NCBI GenBank assembly: GCA_002403375.1
Contig: DHHQ01000023.1
Location: forward strand, 60,318-124,317
DNA from: Thiobacillus denitrificans
GTDB lineage: Bacteria; Pseudomonadota; Gammaproteobacteria; Burkholderiales; Thiobacillaceae
Length of the DNA stretch: 64,000 nt
Direction: 5' to 3'
Position 1 is the stretch's first letter; every line of letters begins with the position of its first letter. Positions 35,271 to 44,073 of this stretch are shown here, piece after piece. Both the position numbers and the translations under genes were made by a program. The notes beneath the pieces were generated by a model. It was not told the DNA's origin. It saw nothing but the letters and a program-made list of their open reading frames with translations, and did not search any database.

Positions 35271-36721
35271 CAGAACCTCGGCAGCTCGGGATGCGGCAGC
35301 TGGCCGCCGTGGACGTGCATCGCGCCCCACTCGGCGCAGCGGTGCAGCTCGGGAACGGCCTTGCCGGGGTTGAGCAGGCGATCGGGATCGAACGCCGCCT
35401 TCACCTCGTGGAAGCGGACGAGTTCGGGCGTCGTGAACTGCGTGCACATCTGGTTGATCTTCTCCAGTCCGACGCCGTGCTCGCCGGTGATGGTGCCGCC
35501 GACCTCGACGCAGAGTTCGAGGATCCTGCCGCCGAAGGTCTCGGCCTTCTCGAGTTCGCCGGGCTGGTTGGCGTCGAACAGGATCAGCGGATGCAGGTTG
35601 CCGTCGCCGGCGTGGAACACGTTGGCGACCCTGAGCCCGAATTCCTCGCTCATTTCGCCGATGCGGCGCAGCACGTGCGGCAGCTGCGCGCGCGGGATGG
35701 TGCCGTCCATGCAGTAGTAGTCGGGCGCGAGCCGCCCGACCGCGGGGAACGCCGCCTTGCGGCCAGCCCAGAATTTGAGGCGCGCCTCCTCGCTGTCGGC
35801 GGTGCGGATCTCGGTCGCGCCGGACGCCTCGAGCACCCGGCGCACGGTGAAGATGTCGTCCGACACCTCTTCGTTGACGCCGTCGACCTCGCACAGCAGC
35901 AGCGCCTCGGCCATCGGATAGCCGGCGTGGACGAAGGCCTCGGCGGCCTGGATCGCGAGGCGGTCCATCATTTCGAGCCCGGCCGGCACGACGCCGGCGG
36001 CGATGATGTTGCCGACCGCGGCGCCGGCCTGCGCGACGTCGTCGAACGCCGCCAGCACGACCTGCGCGCGCTGGGGGCGCGGCAGCAGCTTGACCGTCAC
36101 CTCGGTGATGACGGCGAGCATGCCTTCCGATCCGGTCATCAGTGCGAGCAGGTCGTAGCCCGGTGCGTCGAGCGCGTCGCTGCCGACTTCGAGCAGTTCG
36201 CCCTCGATCGTCAGCGCGCGCAGCTTGAGGATGTTGTGAACCGTGAGGCCGTACTTGAGGCAGTGCACGCCGCCGGAGTTTTCCGCGACGTTGCCGCCGA
36301 TCGAGCAGGCGATCTGCGACGACGGGTCGGGCGCGTAGTAGAGCCCGTGCTGGGCGACCGCCTCGGAGATCGCCAGGTTGCGCACCCCCGGCTCGACGAC
36401 CGCGGTGCGTGCGAGCGGGTCGATCGCCCTGATGCGGTTGAGCTTGGCGAGCACCAGCAGCACCGCGCCGTCGACCGGCAGCGCGCCCGCCGCGAGCCCG
36501 GTGCCGGCGCCGCGCGCGACCACCGCGACCTTTTCCGCATGGCACAGCTTGAGGATCGCCGCCACCTGCGCCTCGTTCTCCGGCAGCACGACCACGTCGG
36601 GCGTGTTGCGGTAGGCGGCGAGGCCGTCGGACTCGAACGGCACGAGGTCCTCGCGCTCGTTGAGCACGCAGTGCGCAGGCAGCAGGCTGCGCAGCTTGGA
36701 CAGGAAGGCGGGACTCAGCAT
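35270..36721 (-). CDS. glcD: Glycolate oxidase catalytic flavoprotein subunit
   Basis: GlcD oxidises glycolate to glyoxylate at the inner face of the membrane. The 483-residue protein has the FAD PCMH domain (VVARGAGTGLAAGALPVDG, PDPSSQIACSIGGNVAENSG, YGLTVHNILKLRALT) and the FAD-oxidase C-terminal domain (VFHAGDGNLHPLILFD with the metal/active-site histidines, ITGEHGVGLEKI, DRLLNPGK). The gene is 19 bp after the four-carbon acid sugar kinase and is probably transcribed from upstream of the phosphoketolase-like gene. Confidence 0.96.
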   Translation of the reverse strand: MLSPAFLSKLRSLLPAHCVLNEREDLVPFESDGLAAYRNTPDVVVLPENEAQVAAILKLCHAEKVAVVARGAGTGLAAGALPVDGAVLLVLAKLNRIRAIDPLARTAVVEPGVRNLAISEAVAQHGLYYAPDPSSQIACSIGGNVAENSGGVHCLKYGLTVHNILKLRALTIEGELLEVGSDALDAPGYDLLALMTGSEGMLAVITEVTVKLLPRPQRAQVVLAAFDDVAQAGAAVGNIIAAGVVPAGLEMMDRLAIQAAEAFVHAGYPMAEALLLCEVDGVNEEVSDDIFTVRRVLEASGATEIRTADSEEARLKFWAGRKAAFPAVGRLAPDYYCMDGTIPRAQLPHVLRRIGEMSEEFGLRVANVFHAGDGNLHPLILFDANQPGELEKAETFGGRILELCVEVGGTITGEHGVGLEKINQMCTQFTTPELVRFHEVKAAFDPDRLLNPGKAVPELHRCAEWGAMHVHGGQLPHPELPRF

Positions 36722-36740
36722 GCGGCGATCGAAATGGGGT

Positions 36741-38075
36741 TCAGGCTGCGAGTGTAGCCGCGCTTGCCTGCGCGTGCGAGGGCGCGAGGCGCCGGTAGGC
36801 TTCGGCGAGCGCGCCGTCGCCGCCGACGTTGCCGGGAAAGATCACCACCGGCAGCTGCGGCAGGCGATGCGCCGCAGGCGTCTGCACCACGGTGACGCCG
36901 GGCAGGATCTGCCCCAGCACGCGCGACGCGGTAAGCGCGAGTCCGGTCGACAGCACGTCGTTCGACGTGATGCCGCCCTTGCTGATGAGGAAGCCGAGTG
37001 TTTCCGGCAGCCGCTGCACCACGTCCATCAGCGTGCCGGACACCGCCTCGCCGAAAGCCAGCCGCTCGGCGATGCTGGCGAACTTCAATTCGGTGCGGCT
37101 GGTGAACACCACCGGGGTGAGGCCCTGCGCGTGGGCGTGGGTGATGCTCACCACCAGTTCGTCGGCCACCGCGGCGCGGCCGGCGGGCAGGCGGGCGACG
37201 TCGAGCGGCAGGCCGACGACGCCGCGCGCCTTCAGCAGTTCGGTGAGCTGGGCGGTCGTCTTGGCGACGTGCGAGCCGACGACGATGGCGCCGGGGCGGC
37301 CGTCGCGCACCAGCGTCGCGAAGGATTCGGCGGCGACCGGCTGCGGCGGCAGCTTCGCCAGCGCCGTGAGCAGCGAGGCGGCGCTGCGGAACAGCAGGCG
37401 GCGGCCAGCGGCGGCGGCCTTGAGCGTGGCGTCGGCGAACATCCGGTAGTCGTCGGGCGTCTCGCCGTCGACGACGCCGACCGCATTGTCGGCGAGGCCG
37501 GCGAGCCAGGCGTCCGCGCGGCCGGCGCGCAGCTCGGCGAGCGTCAGGCACGCGACGTCCTTCGCCGCGACGCGTCCGCCGGTCTTCTCGGCGACGTAGT
37601 CGGGCAGGAACGCGGTCGTGTAGCCGAACACCGAGTCGCGCGCGAATTCGGTCTCGTGGGTCGGCACCGGGCGGCCGTCGACGATCAGATAGTGCGTGCC
37701 GTCGCGCGTGACGCGCCCGCCCTCGAAGAAGCCGGGGGTGAGCAGCGTCGCGTCGAACGGGCCGAGGACCTCGTTCATCACGTCGGTCTCGACCGGGTAG
37801 TGGCCGCGCAGCGTCGAGTCCGAACGCGACACGAACAGCACCGGGCCGGAATAGCCGGCGAGCGCGAGCTTGAGGTTTTCGCAGACCTCGCGCGTGATGT
37901 CGGCGGCACGCGCCGCGTCCATGCCGCGCGTGTTGGTCAGCACGAAGAACAGCGGCGCCGCGTCGGCGAGCGCAGCCTTGAGCGTGGCGACGTCCCAGCG
38001 CGTCAGCAGCAGGCAGGAGTGCACCGTCTGCGAGCCGGTCGGGTCGTCGTCGAGAACGATGATTTTCGGGTTCAT
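36741..38075 (-). CDS. Four-carbon acid sugar kinase family protein (DUF1537)
   Basis: The 444-residue kinase begins MNPKIIVLDDDPTGSQTVHS, the N-terminal DDPTG motif of this family, with LFVSRSDSTLRGHYPVE for substrate binding. The C-terminal nucleotide-binding domain contains LGFLISKGGITSNDVLS. Known members phosphorylate D-threonate, D-erythronate or 3-oxo-tetronate. Here the usual PdxA2 or aldolase partner is absent; the neighbours are a phosphoketolase-like enzyme and glcDEF, so the substrate may be a C4 acid that is cleaved to, or made with, C2 units (inference). Confidence 0.9.
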   Translation of the reverse strand: MNPKIIVLDDDPTGSQTVHSCLLLTRWDVATLKAALADAAPLFFVLTNTRGMDAARAADITREVCENLKLALAGYSGPVLFVSRSDSTLRGHYPVETDVMNEVLGPFDATLLTPGFFEGGRVTRDGTHYLIVDGRPVPTHETEFARDSVFGYTTAFLPDYVAEKTGGRVAAKDVACLTLAELRAGRADAWLAGLADNAVGVVDGETPDDYRMFADATLKAAAAGRRLLFRSAASLLTALAKLPPQPVAAESFATLVRDGRPGAIVVGSHVAKTTAQLTELLKARGVVGLPLDVARLPAGRAAVADELVVSITHAHAQGLTPVVFTSRTELKFASIAERLAFGEAVSGTLMDVVQRLPETLGFLISKGGITSNDVLSTGLALTASRVLGQILPGVTVVQTPAAHRLPQLPVVIFPGNVGGDGALAEAYRRLAPSHAQASAATLAA

Positions 38076-38128
38076 GGGGAAAGCCTTTCATGCCCGCGAA
38101 CGCGCGGCGGCGCGTTCGCGGTGACGTT

Positions 38129-40354
38129 TCAGACCGCAGCGCGCTCCAGCATCGCCAGCGCGCGCTCGTGCATCGCCTGCGCGTTCATGCCGTTGAAGTC
38201 GAACAGCTGCTGCGGGTTGGCGGTGGTCTCGCCGCGCTTCCAGCAGAACACGTCGCGCTCGCGGGCCTGGCTGCGCAGCAGCACGGGTTCGAGCGGCGCC
38301 GACGGGCCGCCGGTGACGCCGATCAGCACGTCGCCATGGAACAGCTCGCGGAAGGCGTCATCGCCCATGAAGCGGCCGTCCGGCTCGGACACGCTGTCCC
38401 ACAGCACGTCGGTCGGACGGTACAGGCGGCGCGGGTTGACCACGGCGACGACGCGCGAGCCGATGCCGGCCTCGGCGAGCTTTTCCGCGGCGGTGAAAAC
38501 CGGGGCGAGCACCATGTCGCCGGTCACCGCGAACACGACGGTGTGCGAACCCTTGGTCTCCCGGAGCAGCATCGCCCCCTCGTCGATCGCCTGGAAGCTC
38601 TGCGCCATCGTCGCGTGGATCGGCAGCGGCGACTTGGACGCGGTGATGACGACGCCCTTGTTGTGCTGCTTCAGGGCCCAGTCGTAGCTCGCCTGGATCA
38701 TGTTGGCGTCGACCGGGAACAGCGGGTAGACGTTGCCGTTGCGCATCATCGCGGCGAAGTAGCTCTCGATCTCGGGGCGCTGGTGGGTCCAGCCGTTGCG
38801 GCCCTGCTCGAGCGCGCCGGCGGTGAACAGGCACACCGTCGCCGGGGTCGGGCGGCGCAGCTCGGCCATCGCCTGCGTCACCGTCTGCCAGATCGGCAGG
38901 CCGTTGATCGCGAACGACTCGTAGCTGCACCACAGGCTGCGGCCGCCGAACAGCGCGACACCCACCGCGAGGCCGGCGCAGGCGTCCTCGTTGAGCGGCT
39001 CGTAGACCTGGCCAGACGGGCCCTGGAAGTAGAGTTCGTCGGCGGTCGGGTGGCGGATCGTCAGCGCCTTGTTGATGTTGGCCATGCCCGACGCCTCGTT
39101 GCCGTCGGCGTTGGTGACGACGAAGTGCGGGTCGCGCTTGCCGACTTCGCCGACCACGTGGCCGAACGCGGTGGTCGGGATGTGGTGCTCGCCGACCGCG
39201 AATTCGTTGAGCGGCAGGCCGTCGAGGCTCGGCAGCTCGCGTGCCGTCTCGGTCACCGCGACGCGGGCGGCGGGGCCGCCGCCGGCGTGGCGGAAGTTCT
39301 CGCGCACGAGCTCCCACGCCTTGACCGGCAGCGCGCGGCGCTGCAGGCCGCCTTTCACGTCGTCGGAGTCGAGCGTGTGGTGGGCGTAGAGGTTGTGCGA
39401 CTTGGCGCCGGTGGCGTGCACGCCGGCGCCCTTCAGTTGCTTGACGATGAGCGCGGCGCGGCGGCCGGACAGCGCGGACGTCGCGGCGGCGTCGGCGGCC
39501 TTGAGCACGGCGCCGGTGAAGGCCATGCGCTGCCCGAAGTCGAAGGTCGTCGAGTCGGCGTAGACCGGCGCGTCGGGCGTGCCCGCGTAGTCGCGCGCGT
39601 CGATCAGGTGGATGTCCTCGAAACCATGGGCGCGCCAGTAGGCGATCATCTGCTCGTTGCTCCACAGGGACACCATGCTGTGGTGCTCCTGCGAGTAGCC
39701 GTTCCACACCAGCACCGGCAGGTAGTTGGTGACGTCGGGGTAGGCGGTCGCGAAGTGCTGGAACGCGCTCATGATGTAGGGCTCGCCGAGGCCGCCGTCG
39801 CCGATGGTCACGGGGAACAGGCGGTCGCGGTAGAGATAGGCGCCGGCGAGCGCGAAGTGCTGGCCCTGGCCGAGGGGGCCGGCTGGGGCCAGGAGGCCGG
39901 GGATCGCGCCCGAGAGATGGCCCAGCAGGCCGTGGCGCTCACGGAAGCGCGCGCGCATCTCGGACACCGAATGGATGCCCATGGCCTCGAGCGAGGTGTC
40001 GAGGAACATCGCCGAATAGAAGCCGGGCGCGTGGTGGCCGACCTCGGTCACCATGTTGCGGTGGCCGAGCAGATGCAGCGCGGCGACGGCGTCGGCGGAG
40101 GACGCGAAGCCGCCCGGGTGGCCCGACGACTTGCTGCCGGTCACTTGCAGCGTCAGGTAGCGCAGCGCGTCGGCGGCGAGCAGGGTCTGGTAGACGGAGG
40201 CCTCGCTGGTCGCGTCGGGCAGCGCGGGCTGCCTGGGGCCCAGCAGCGGCGCGGCGCCGAGGCGGTCGATTTCGGGGAAGCTGTCGGCGAAATACTGGAT
40301 GCCCTCGCAGAAGGCGGGGACGGTCTCGGGGGCGGACTGCAGCTGGGCGCTCAT
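38129..40354 (-). CDS. Phosphoketolase/transketolase-like ThDP enzyme
   Basis: The 741-residue protein from ATG 40354 (AAAGGA upstream) belongs to the group often labelled phosphoketolase or xylulose-5-phosphate 3-epimerase. The ThDP motif is IGDGGLGEPY followed about 25 residues later by VWNGYSQEHHS. The substrate-phosphate and pyrimidine regions include SKSSGHPGG, NADGNEASGM and VYEPLNEDACAGL. It lacks close similarity in length to classic Xfp (about 790-820), so the reaction is uncertain. It is the first gene of the run kinase-glcD-glcE-VOC-glcF and is divergent from an IclR regulator. Confidence 0.8.
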   Translation of the reverse strand: MSAQLQSAPETVPAFCEGIQYFADSFPEIDRLGAAPLLGPRQPALPDATSEASVYQTLLAADALRYLTLQVTGSKSSGHPGGFASSADAVAALHLLGHRNMVTEVGHHAPGFYSAMFLDTSLEAMGIHSVSEMRARFRERHGLLGHLSGAIPGLLAPAGPLGQGQHFALAGAYLYRDRLFPVTIGDGGLGEPYIMSAFQHFATAYPDVTNYLPVLVWNGYSQEHHSMVSLWSNEQMIAYWRAHGFEDIHLIDARDYAGTPDAPVYADSTTFDFGQRMAFTGAVLKAADAAATSALSGRRAALIVKQLKGAGVHATGAKSHNLYAHHTLDSDDVKGGLQRRALPVKAWELVRENFRHAGGGPAARVAVTETARELPSLDGLPLNEFAVGEHHIPTTAFGHVVGEVGKRDPHFVVTNADGNEASGMANINKALTIRHPTADELYFQGPSGQVYEPLNEDACAGLAVGVALFGGRSLWCSYESFAINGLPIWQTVTQAMAELRRPTPATVCLFTAGALEQGRNGWTHQRPEIESYFAAMMRNGNVYPLFPVDANMIQASYDWALKQHNKGVVITASKSPLPIHATMAQSFQAIDEGAMLLRETKGSHTVVFAVTGDMVLAPVFTAAEKLAEAGIGSRVVAVVNPRRLYRPTDVLWDSVSEPDGRFMGDDAFRELFHGDVLIGVTGGPSAPLEPVLLRSQARERDVFCWKRGETTANPQQLFDFNGMNAQAMHERALAMLERAAV

Positions 40355-40363
40355 GGCGTATCC

Positions 40364-40467
40364 TTTCACAATATGAAAATGTTCCACATGATGTGAAACC
40401 ATGAGCGTATTGAAGCAGTTCAGCGCGCCAATTTCACATCGTGTGTTAAATTTTCACTTCATGAAAA
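40364..40467. promoter_or_regulatory. Array of IclR-type operator candidates
   Basis: The 106-bp gap between the phosphoketolase-like gene and iclR contains four related elements of the form TTTCA-N5-TG. TTTCA-CAATA-TGAAA is at 40364-40378. TTTCACATCATGTGGAA is on the minus strand at 40398-40382. TTTCACATCGTGTGT is at 40432-40446. The palindrome TTTTCA-CTTCA-TGAAAA is at 40451-40467. The last covers the ATG of iclR, which suggests autoregulation. Binding by the IclR protein is inferred from position. Confidence 0.6.
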
Positions 40468-41225
40468 ACGCCGCTTCCTCGATCCAGGTCGTCGACCGCG
40501 CCATGGCGCTGGTCGGCGTGCTCTCGCGGGCGCCCGGCCCGCTCAGCCTCACCCGCCTCGCCACGGAGGCCGGCCTGCATACCGCCAGCGCGCACCGCAT
40601 CCTCGGCGCGCTGATGGCGCACGGGCTGGTCGAGAAGACCGGCGCCGGCGAATACGATCTCGGCGTACGCTGGCTGGAAGTCGGCAACCGGCTGCGCGCG
40701 CGGCTCAATATCCGCCAGGTGGCGATGCCGATCATGCAGCAGCTCGCCGAGCTGACCGGCGAGACGGTCAACCTGATCGTGCGCCGCGGCGACGAGGCGG
40801 TCTACATCGAGCGCGTGTCGGGCGGGCAGACGCTGATCCAGGTGGTGCAGGTGGTCGGCGCGCACGCGCCGCTGCACGTTACCGCCGTCGGCAAGATCTT
40901 CCTCGCCGAGGACAGCGCGAGCGGCGTGATGGGCTACGCCGAGCGCACCGGCCTGCCGGCGTACACGCCGAACACGCTGACCACGCTCGACGCGCTGCGC
41001 GGCGAGCTCGAGGTGATCCGCCGCGAGCAGCTGGCCCACGACCGCGAGGAGGCCGAACTGGGCGTGGCGTGCATTGGCGCACCCATCCGCGACGCCGAGG
41101 GCAAGCTGATCGCCGGCCTGTCGATCTCGGCGCCGGCCGACCGCCACAAGCCGGGCTGGGACGCGGCGCTCCGGCAGGCGGCGGCGCAGACCGGCGCCGC
41201 GCTCGGCTACATCGGCGAGGCGTGA
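40461..41225 (+). CDS. IclR family transcriptional regulator
   Basis: The 254-residue protein begins MKNAASSIQVVDRAMALVGV. The winged helix contains SLTRLATEAGLHTASAHRIL, and the effector domain has ETVNLIVRRGDEAVYIERVSG, LHVTAVGKIFLAED and GVACIGAPIRDAEGKLIAGL, the standard IclR signature. The ATG at 40461 lies inside an operator-like palindrome and has no Shine-Dalgarno; ATG 40401 would add 20 residues but also lacks one. It most likely controls the divergent phosphoketolase-glc operon. The ligand is unknown. Confidence 0.92.
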   Translation: MKNAASSIQVVDRAMALVGVLSRAPGPLSLTRLATEAGLHTASAHRILGALMAHGLVEKTGAGEYDLGVRWLEVGNRLRARLNIRQVAMPIMQQLAELTGETVNLIVRRGDEAVYIERVSGGQTLIQVVQVVGAHAPLHVTAVGKIFLAEDSASGVMGYAERTGLPAYTPNTLTTLDALRGELEVIRREQLAHDREEAELGVACIGAPIRDAEGKLIAGLSISAPADRHKPGWDAALRQAAAQTGAALGYIGEA

Positions 41226-41283
41226 GTCCCCTGCGCCGCGCCGCCCCTTGCCGCGGCAGGCCTTTCTTGGCAATGTGGCGGCC

Positions 41284-42300
41284 ATGACCGCCCTCCCCCC
41301 TCCCACACGCCTTCAGATCGCCGCCTGGCTGCTGATGGCGGCCGGCCTGATCCTGACGCTCAAGCTCCATCTTCTGCCGGCGCTGCTGGCAGGGCTGCTG
41401 GTCTCCCAGCTGGTGCATCTCCTGGCGCCGCGCTTCGTCATCGGCCGCCTCGACCACGTCTGGGCCAAGGTGCTGGTGGTGTCGCTGATCACGCTGGTCG
41501 TGCTCGGTGCGCTGGGCGGCGCCACCGCCGCGGCGATCCTCTACCTGCGCACCGAAGGCGGCGTCGCGGGCCTGCTCACCAAGATGGCGGAGATCATCGA
41601 GAACTCGCGCGAGCTGCTGCCCCCCTGGGCCGGGGGCTGGCTGCCGCAGGGCGACGAGTCGGTGATCCGCGCCGGGCTGGTCGAATGGCTGCGCACCCAC
41701 GCGCAGGATCTGCGCAGGTTCGGCGGTGAAGCCGGACGCGGCCTGCTGCAGTTCATCATCGGACTCATCATCGGCAGCTTCGTCGCGCTGCGCGAGGCGC
41801 GGCCCGACCGCCCGCTCGCCCCGCTGGCGCAGGCGATGACCGAGCGCGTCGATCGCCTCGGCGAGGCGTTCGGCCGCGTCGTCTTCGCGCAGGTGCGGAT
41901 CTCCGCGCTGAATGCAGTGCTGACCGGGATCTACCTGATCGCGGTCCTGCCCGCGTTCGGCGTGCATCTGCCGTTCACCAAGACGATGATCCTCGTCACC
42001 TTCCTGGTCGGCCTGCTGCCGGTGCTCGGCAATCTGATCTCGAACACCATCATCGTCATCATCTCGCTGTCGCACTCGCTGCACGTCGCCGCCGCCTCGC
42101 TGGCGTTCCTGGTGCTGATCCACAAGCTCGAATATTTCGTGAATGCCCGTATCATCGGGGGGCAGATCAAGGCGCGCGCGTGGGAGCTGCTGATCGCCAT
42201 GCTGGCGATGGAAGCCGCGTTCGGCGTGCAGGGCGTCATCGCCGCGCCGATTTTCTACGCGTATATCAAGAAAGAACTGTCCGATAGGGAACTCATCTAA
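41284..42300 (+). CDS. AI-2E/PerM family permease
   Basis: The 338-residue inner-membrane protein has two N-terminal helices (LQIAAWLLMAAGLILTL and LLPALLAGLLVSQLVHLL), a third near VLVVSLITLVVLGALGGA, a large amphipathic middle and a C-terminal bundle including LPVLGNLISNTIIVIISL and VNARIIGGQIKARAWELLIAM, the most conserved family segment. Members include Na+/H+ antiporters and the disputed AI-2 exporter TqsA, so the cargo cannot be stated. Its stop overlaps the gcvR start (TAATG). Confidence 0.88.
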   Translation: MTALPPPTRLQIAAWLLMAAGLILTLKLHLLPALLAGLLVSQLVHLLAPRFVIGRLDHVWAKVLVVSLITLVVLGALGGATAAAILYLRTEGGVAGLLTKMAEIIENSRELLPPWAGGWLPQGDESVIRAGLVEWLRTHAQDLRRFGGEAGRGLLQFIIGLIIGSFVALREARPDRPLAPLAQAMTERVDRLGEAFGRVVFAQVRISALNAVLTGIYLIAVLPAFGVHLPFTKTMILVTFLVGLLPVLGNLISNTIIVIISLSHSLHVAAASLAFLVLIHKLEYFVNARIIGGQIKARAWELLIAMLAMEAAFGVQGVIAAPIFYAYIKKELSDRELI

Positions 42301-42839
42301 TGGCTAGCGACATCGAATCACTCGTCATCACCGCCAGCGGCGAAGACAAAATCGGCCTCGTGGAAGGCCTCACCCGCCGCATCGCGGACAGCGGCTGCAA
42401 CATCGAGGAGTCGCGCATGGCCGCGCTGGGCGGCCGCTTCGCCCTGCTGATGCGCGTGTCCGGCAGCTGGGACGCGCTCGCCAAGCTGGAATCGCGCCTG
42501 CCGTCGGTGGGCGAGGAGCTCGGCCTGTCGCTGATCCAGCAGCGCACCCGCTCCACCCGCGCCGAAAAGCCGCTGATCCCCTACATGGTCGAGGTCACCG
42601 CGCTCGACCAGCCGGGGATCGTCAACAGCCTGGCCAACTTCTTCGCGCGCCTGCACATCAACATCGAGGCGCTCGACACCGACACCTATCCGGCGCCGCA
42701 TACCGGCGCGCCGATGTTCGCCGTGCACATGACGCTCGGGATTCCCGCCGACGCCCACATCGCCACGCTGCGCGGCGACTTTCTCGACTATTGCGACGAC
42801 CACAACCTCGACGCGACCTTCGAGCCGGTGCGCGGCTGA
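42300..42839 (+). CDS. gcvR: ACT-domain regulator, glycine cleavage system repressor GcvR-like
   Basis: The 179-residue protein has two ACT domains: LVITASGEDKIGLVEGLTRR (8-27 onward) and PYMVEVTALDQPGIVNSLAN (93-112 onward). E. coli GcvR binds GcvA and represses the glycine cleavage operon when glycine is low. No DNA-binding domain is present, as expected. No gcv gene is in the window, so the regulatory target is from family knowledge only. It is coupled by a one-base overlap to the AI-2E permease. Confidence 0.85.
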   Translation: MASDIESLVITASGEDKIGLVEGLTRRIADSGCNIEESRMAALGGRFALLMRVSGSWDALAKLESRLPSVGEELGLSLIQQRTRSTRAEKPLIPYMVEVTALDQPGIVNSLANFFARLHINIEALDTDTYPAPHTGAPMFAVHMTLGIPADAHIATLRGDFLDYCDDHNLDATFEPVRG

Positions 42840-42850
42840 CCGGGCCTCGC

Positions 42851-42883
42851 AAAAAAGCGCCCCGCGCGGCGAGCCGCGCGGGG
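42851..42883 (-). terminator. Terminator of the DsrE-family gene
   Basis: CCCCGCGCGGC (42860-42870) pairs with GCCGCGCGGGG (42873-42883). Read on the minus strand the hairpin is followed by GCGC and TTTTTT (42856-42851), so it ends transcription of the 42898-43518 gene. On the plus strand there is no T tract after gcvR. Confidence 0.75.
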
Positions 42884-42897
42884 GGAGGAAAATCCGG

Positions 42898-43518
42898 TCA
42901 GGGCTGGATGTACGCGTAGCCGGCGGCCTCGAAGTCGGCGATCGACGTCAGCCCCGCGGTGGTGTACTGCACGCCCTGGATCAGCTGGTCGGTCGCCGAG
43001 ATCCCGATCTGTTGATACCTGGGCAGCGTGCCGTTGTTCTGGTAGGCGCGGGTGGTGTTCTGGCAGAAGTAGAATTTGACGCCTTTCTCCAGCAGGGCCT
43101 TCACCTGCCCCTCGAACGGGTTGCGTCCGCTGACCTGGGCGCCTGCGCCGTTGTACGAAGTGTCCTTCAGCGCCATCATGCCGCCGGGTCCGTGCAGCAC
43201 GACGGCGATCTCGTAGTCGCGCCCCCTGACCATGCCGTGGGTGATCTCGTAATCGTCGATGATGTTGCTGATGTTGCCCAGGCCATAGGCGCCGCCCGCG
43301 CTGGTTTTGAACTGGTTGATCTGCACCACCATCTTGACCTGGTTGCGTTTCTGCAGGCATTTCGTCAATTCCTGGGTGCCGGGGCCAAACTCGTTGTCCA
43401 GACTCGTGCCCGATACCAGCCCGACCGGACATTGGTTGTTACCGGCGCCCTGGGCGAATGCGGGCAGTGAGAGTAGCGCGAGCATCAGGGCGCTCGCGGC
43501 CGTGTTGACGGTTTTCAT
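42898..43518 (-). CDS. Exported DsrE family protein
   Basis: The 206-residue protein has a Sec signal peptide (MKTVNTAASALMLALLSLPA, cleavage likely after AFA-23) and a DsrE-like core: NQVKMVVQINQFKTSAGGAY, YEIAVVLHGPGGMMALKD, VKALLEKGVKFYFCQNTTRA and GLTSIADFEAAGYAYIQP. The Cys in FYFCQNT is the usual sulphur-carrying position of DsrE/YchN folds. Being periplasmic and single-gene sets it apart from cytoplasmic DsrEFH. Its partner is unknown. AGGAGG precedes the ATG and a strong terminator follows. Confidence 0.85.
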   Translation of the reverse strand: MKTVNTAASALMLALLSLPAFAQGAGNNQCPVGLVSGTSLDNEFGPGTQELTKCLQKRNQVKMVVQINQFKTSAGGAYGLGNISNIIDDYEITHGMVRGRDYEIAVVLHGPGGMMALKDTSYNGAGAQVSGRNPFEGQVKALLEKGVKFYFCQNTTRAYQNNGTLPRYQQIGISATDQLIQGVQYTTAGLTSIADFEAAGYAYIQP

Positions 43519-43713
43519 CTCGTATCCTCCTGTGGACGGGCAGATTTCTTGGTATGGTCCCCTGTCGGGAACTCTTGAATACTTGTCCAGGCCGCCGATT
43601 GTTCAAGCAGACATTCGTACCATCGCCCGGCGATCTCGGCCGCAGAAGACGCGAGCGGGAACCCTTGCCCCGTTAGTCACCTCCATAGGCGGTCCCTTAA
43701 CGAGATCCTCGCC

Positions 43714-44073
43714 ATGCCCAGCCTCCTCATCATTGCCCACGGCAGCCGCCGTGCGGCGTCCAACGACGAAGTCCGCGCGCTCGCCGACGCCGTGCGCGCG
43801 CAGCCCGGCCAGGCCTACGACCACGTCGAGACCGCCTTCCTGGAGCTCGCCGAGCCGAGCATCCCGGACGGCCTCGCCGCGCTGGCGGCGAAGGGGGCGA
43901 CCGAAATCGTCGCGTTTCCCTACTTCCTCGCGGCCGGCACCCACGTCGCGCAGGACATCCCCGAGGCGATCGCCGAATTCGGCGCGGCGCACCCCGGCGT
44001 GAAGGTGCGGCTGACGCCGCACCTCGGCGCGTCGGCGGCGCTGCCCGGCGCGATCCTCAGCGTCGCCGGCTGA
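43714..44073 (+). CDS. CbiX/SirB-type sirohydrochlorin chelatase-like protein
   Basis: The 119-residue single-domain protein starts MPSLLIIAHGSRRAASNDEV. The AHGSR motif holds the metal-binding His9, and FPYFLAAGTHVAQDIPEAI is the second conserved block with His80 or so. Short CbiX(S) proteins of this size dimerise and insert cobalt or iron into sirohydrochlorin (siroheme or B12 synthesis). The class II RNR in this window needs B12, but no direct link is visible. It ends at the stop of the convergent gene. Confidence 0.88.
   Translation: MPSLLIIAHGSRRAASNDEVRALADAVRAQPGQAYDHVETAFLELAEPSIPDGLAALAAKGATEIVAFPYFLAAGTHVAQDIPEAIAEFGAAHPGVKVRLTPHLGASAALPGAILSVAG

Noticed and set aside
42860..42883. 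gcvR terminator on the plus strand
   Set aside because: The hairpin has no T tract on the plus strand; the T6 run lies on the minus strand, so I assigned it to the DsrE gene.
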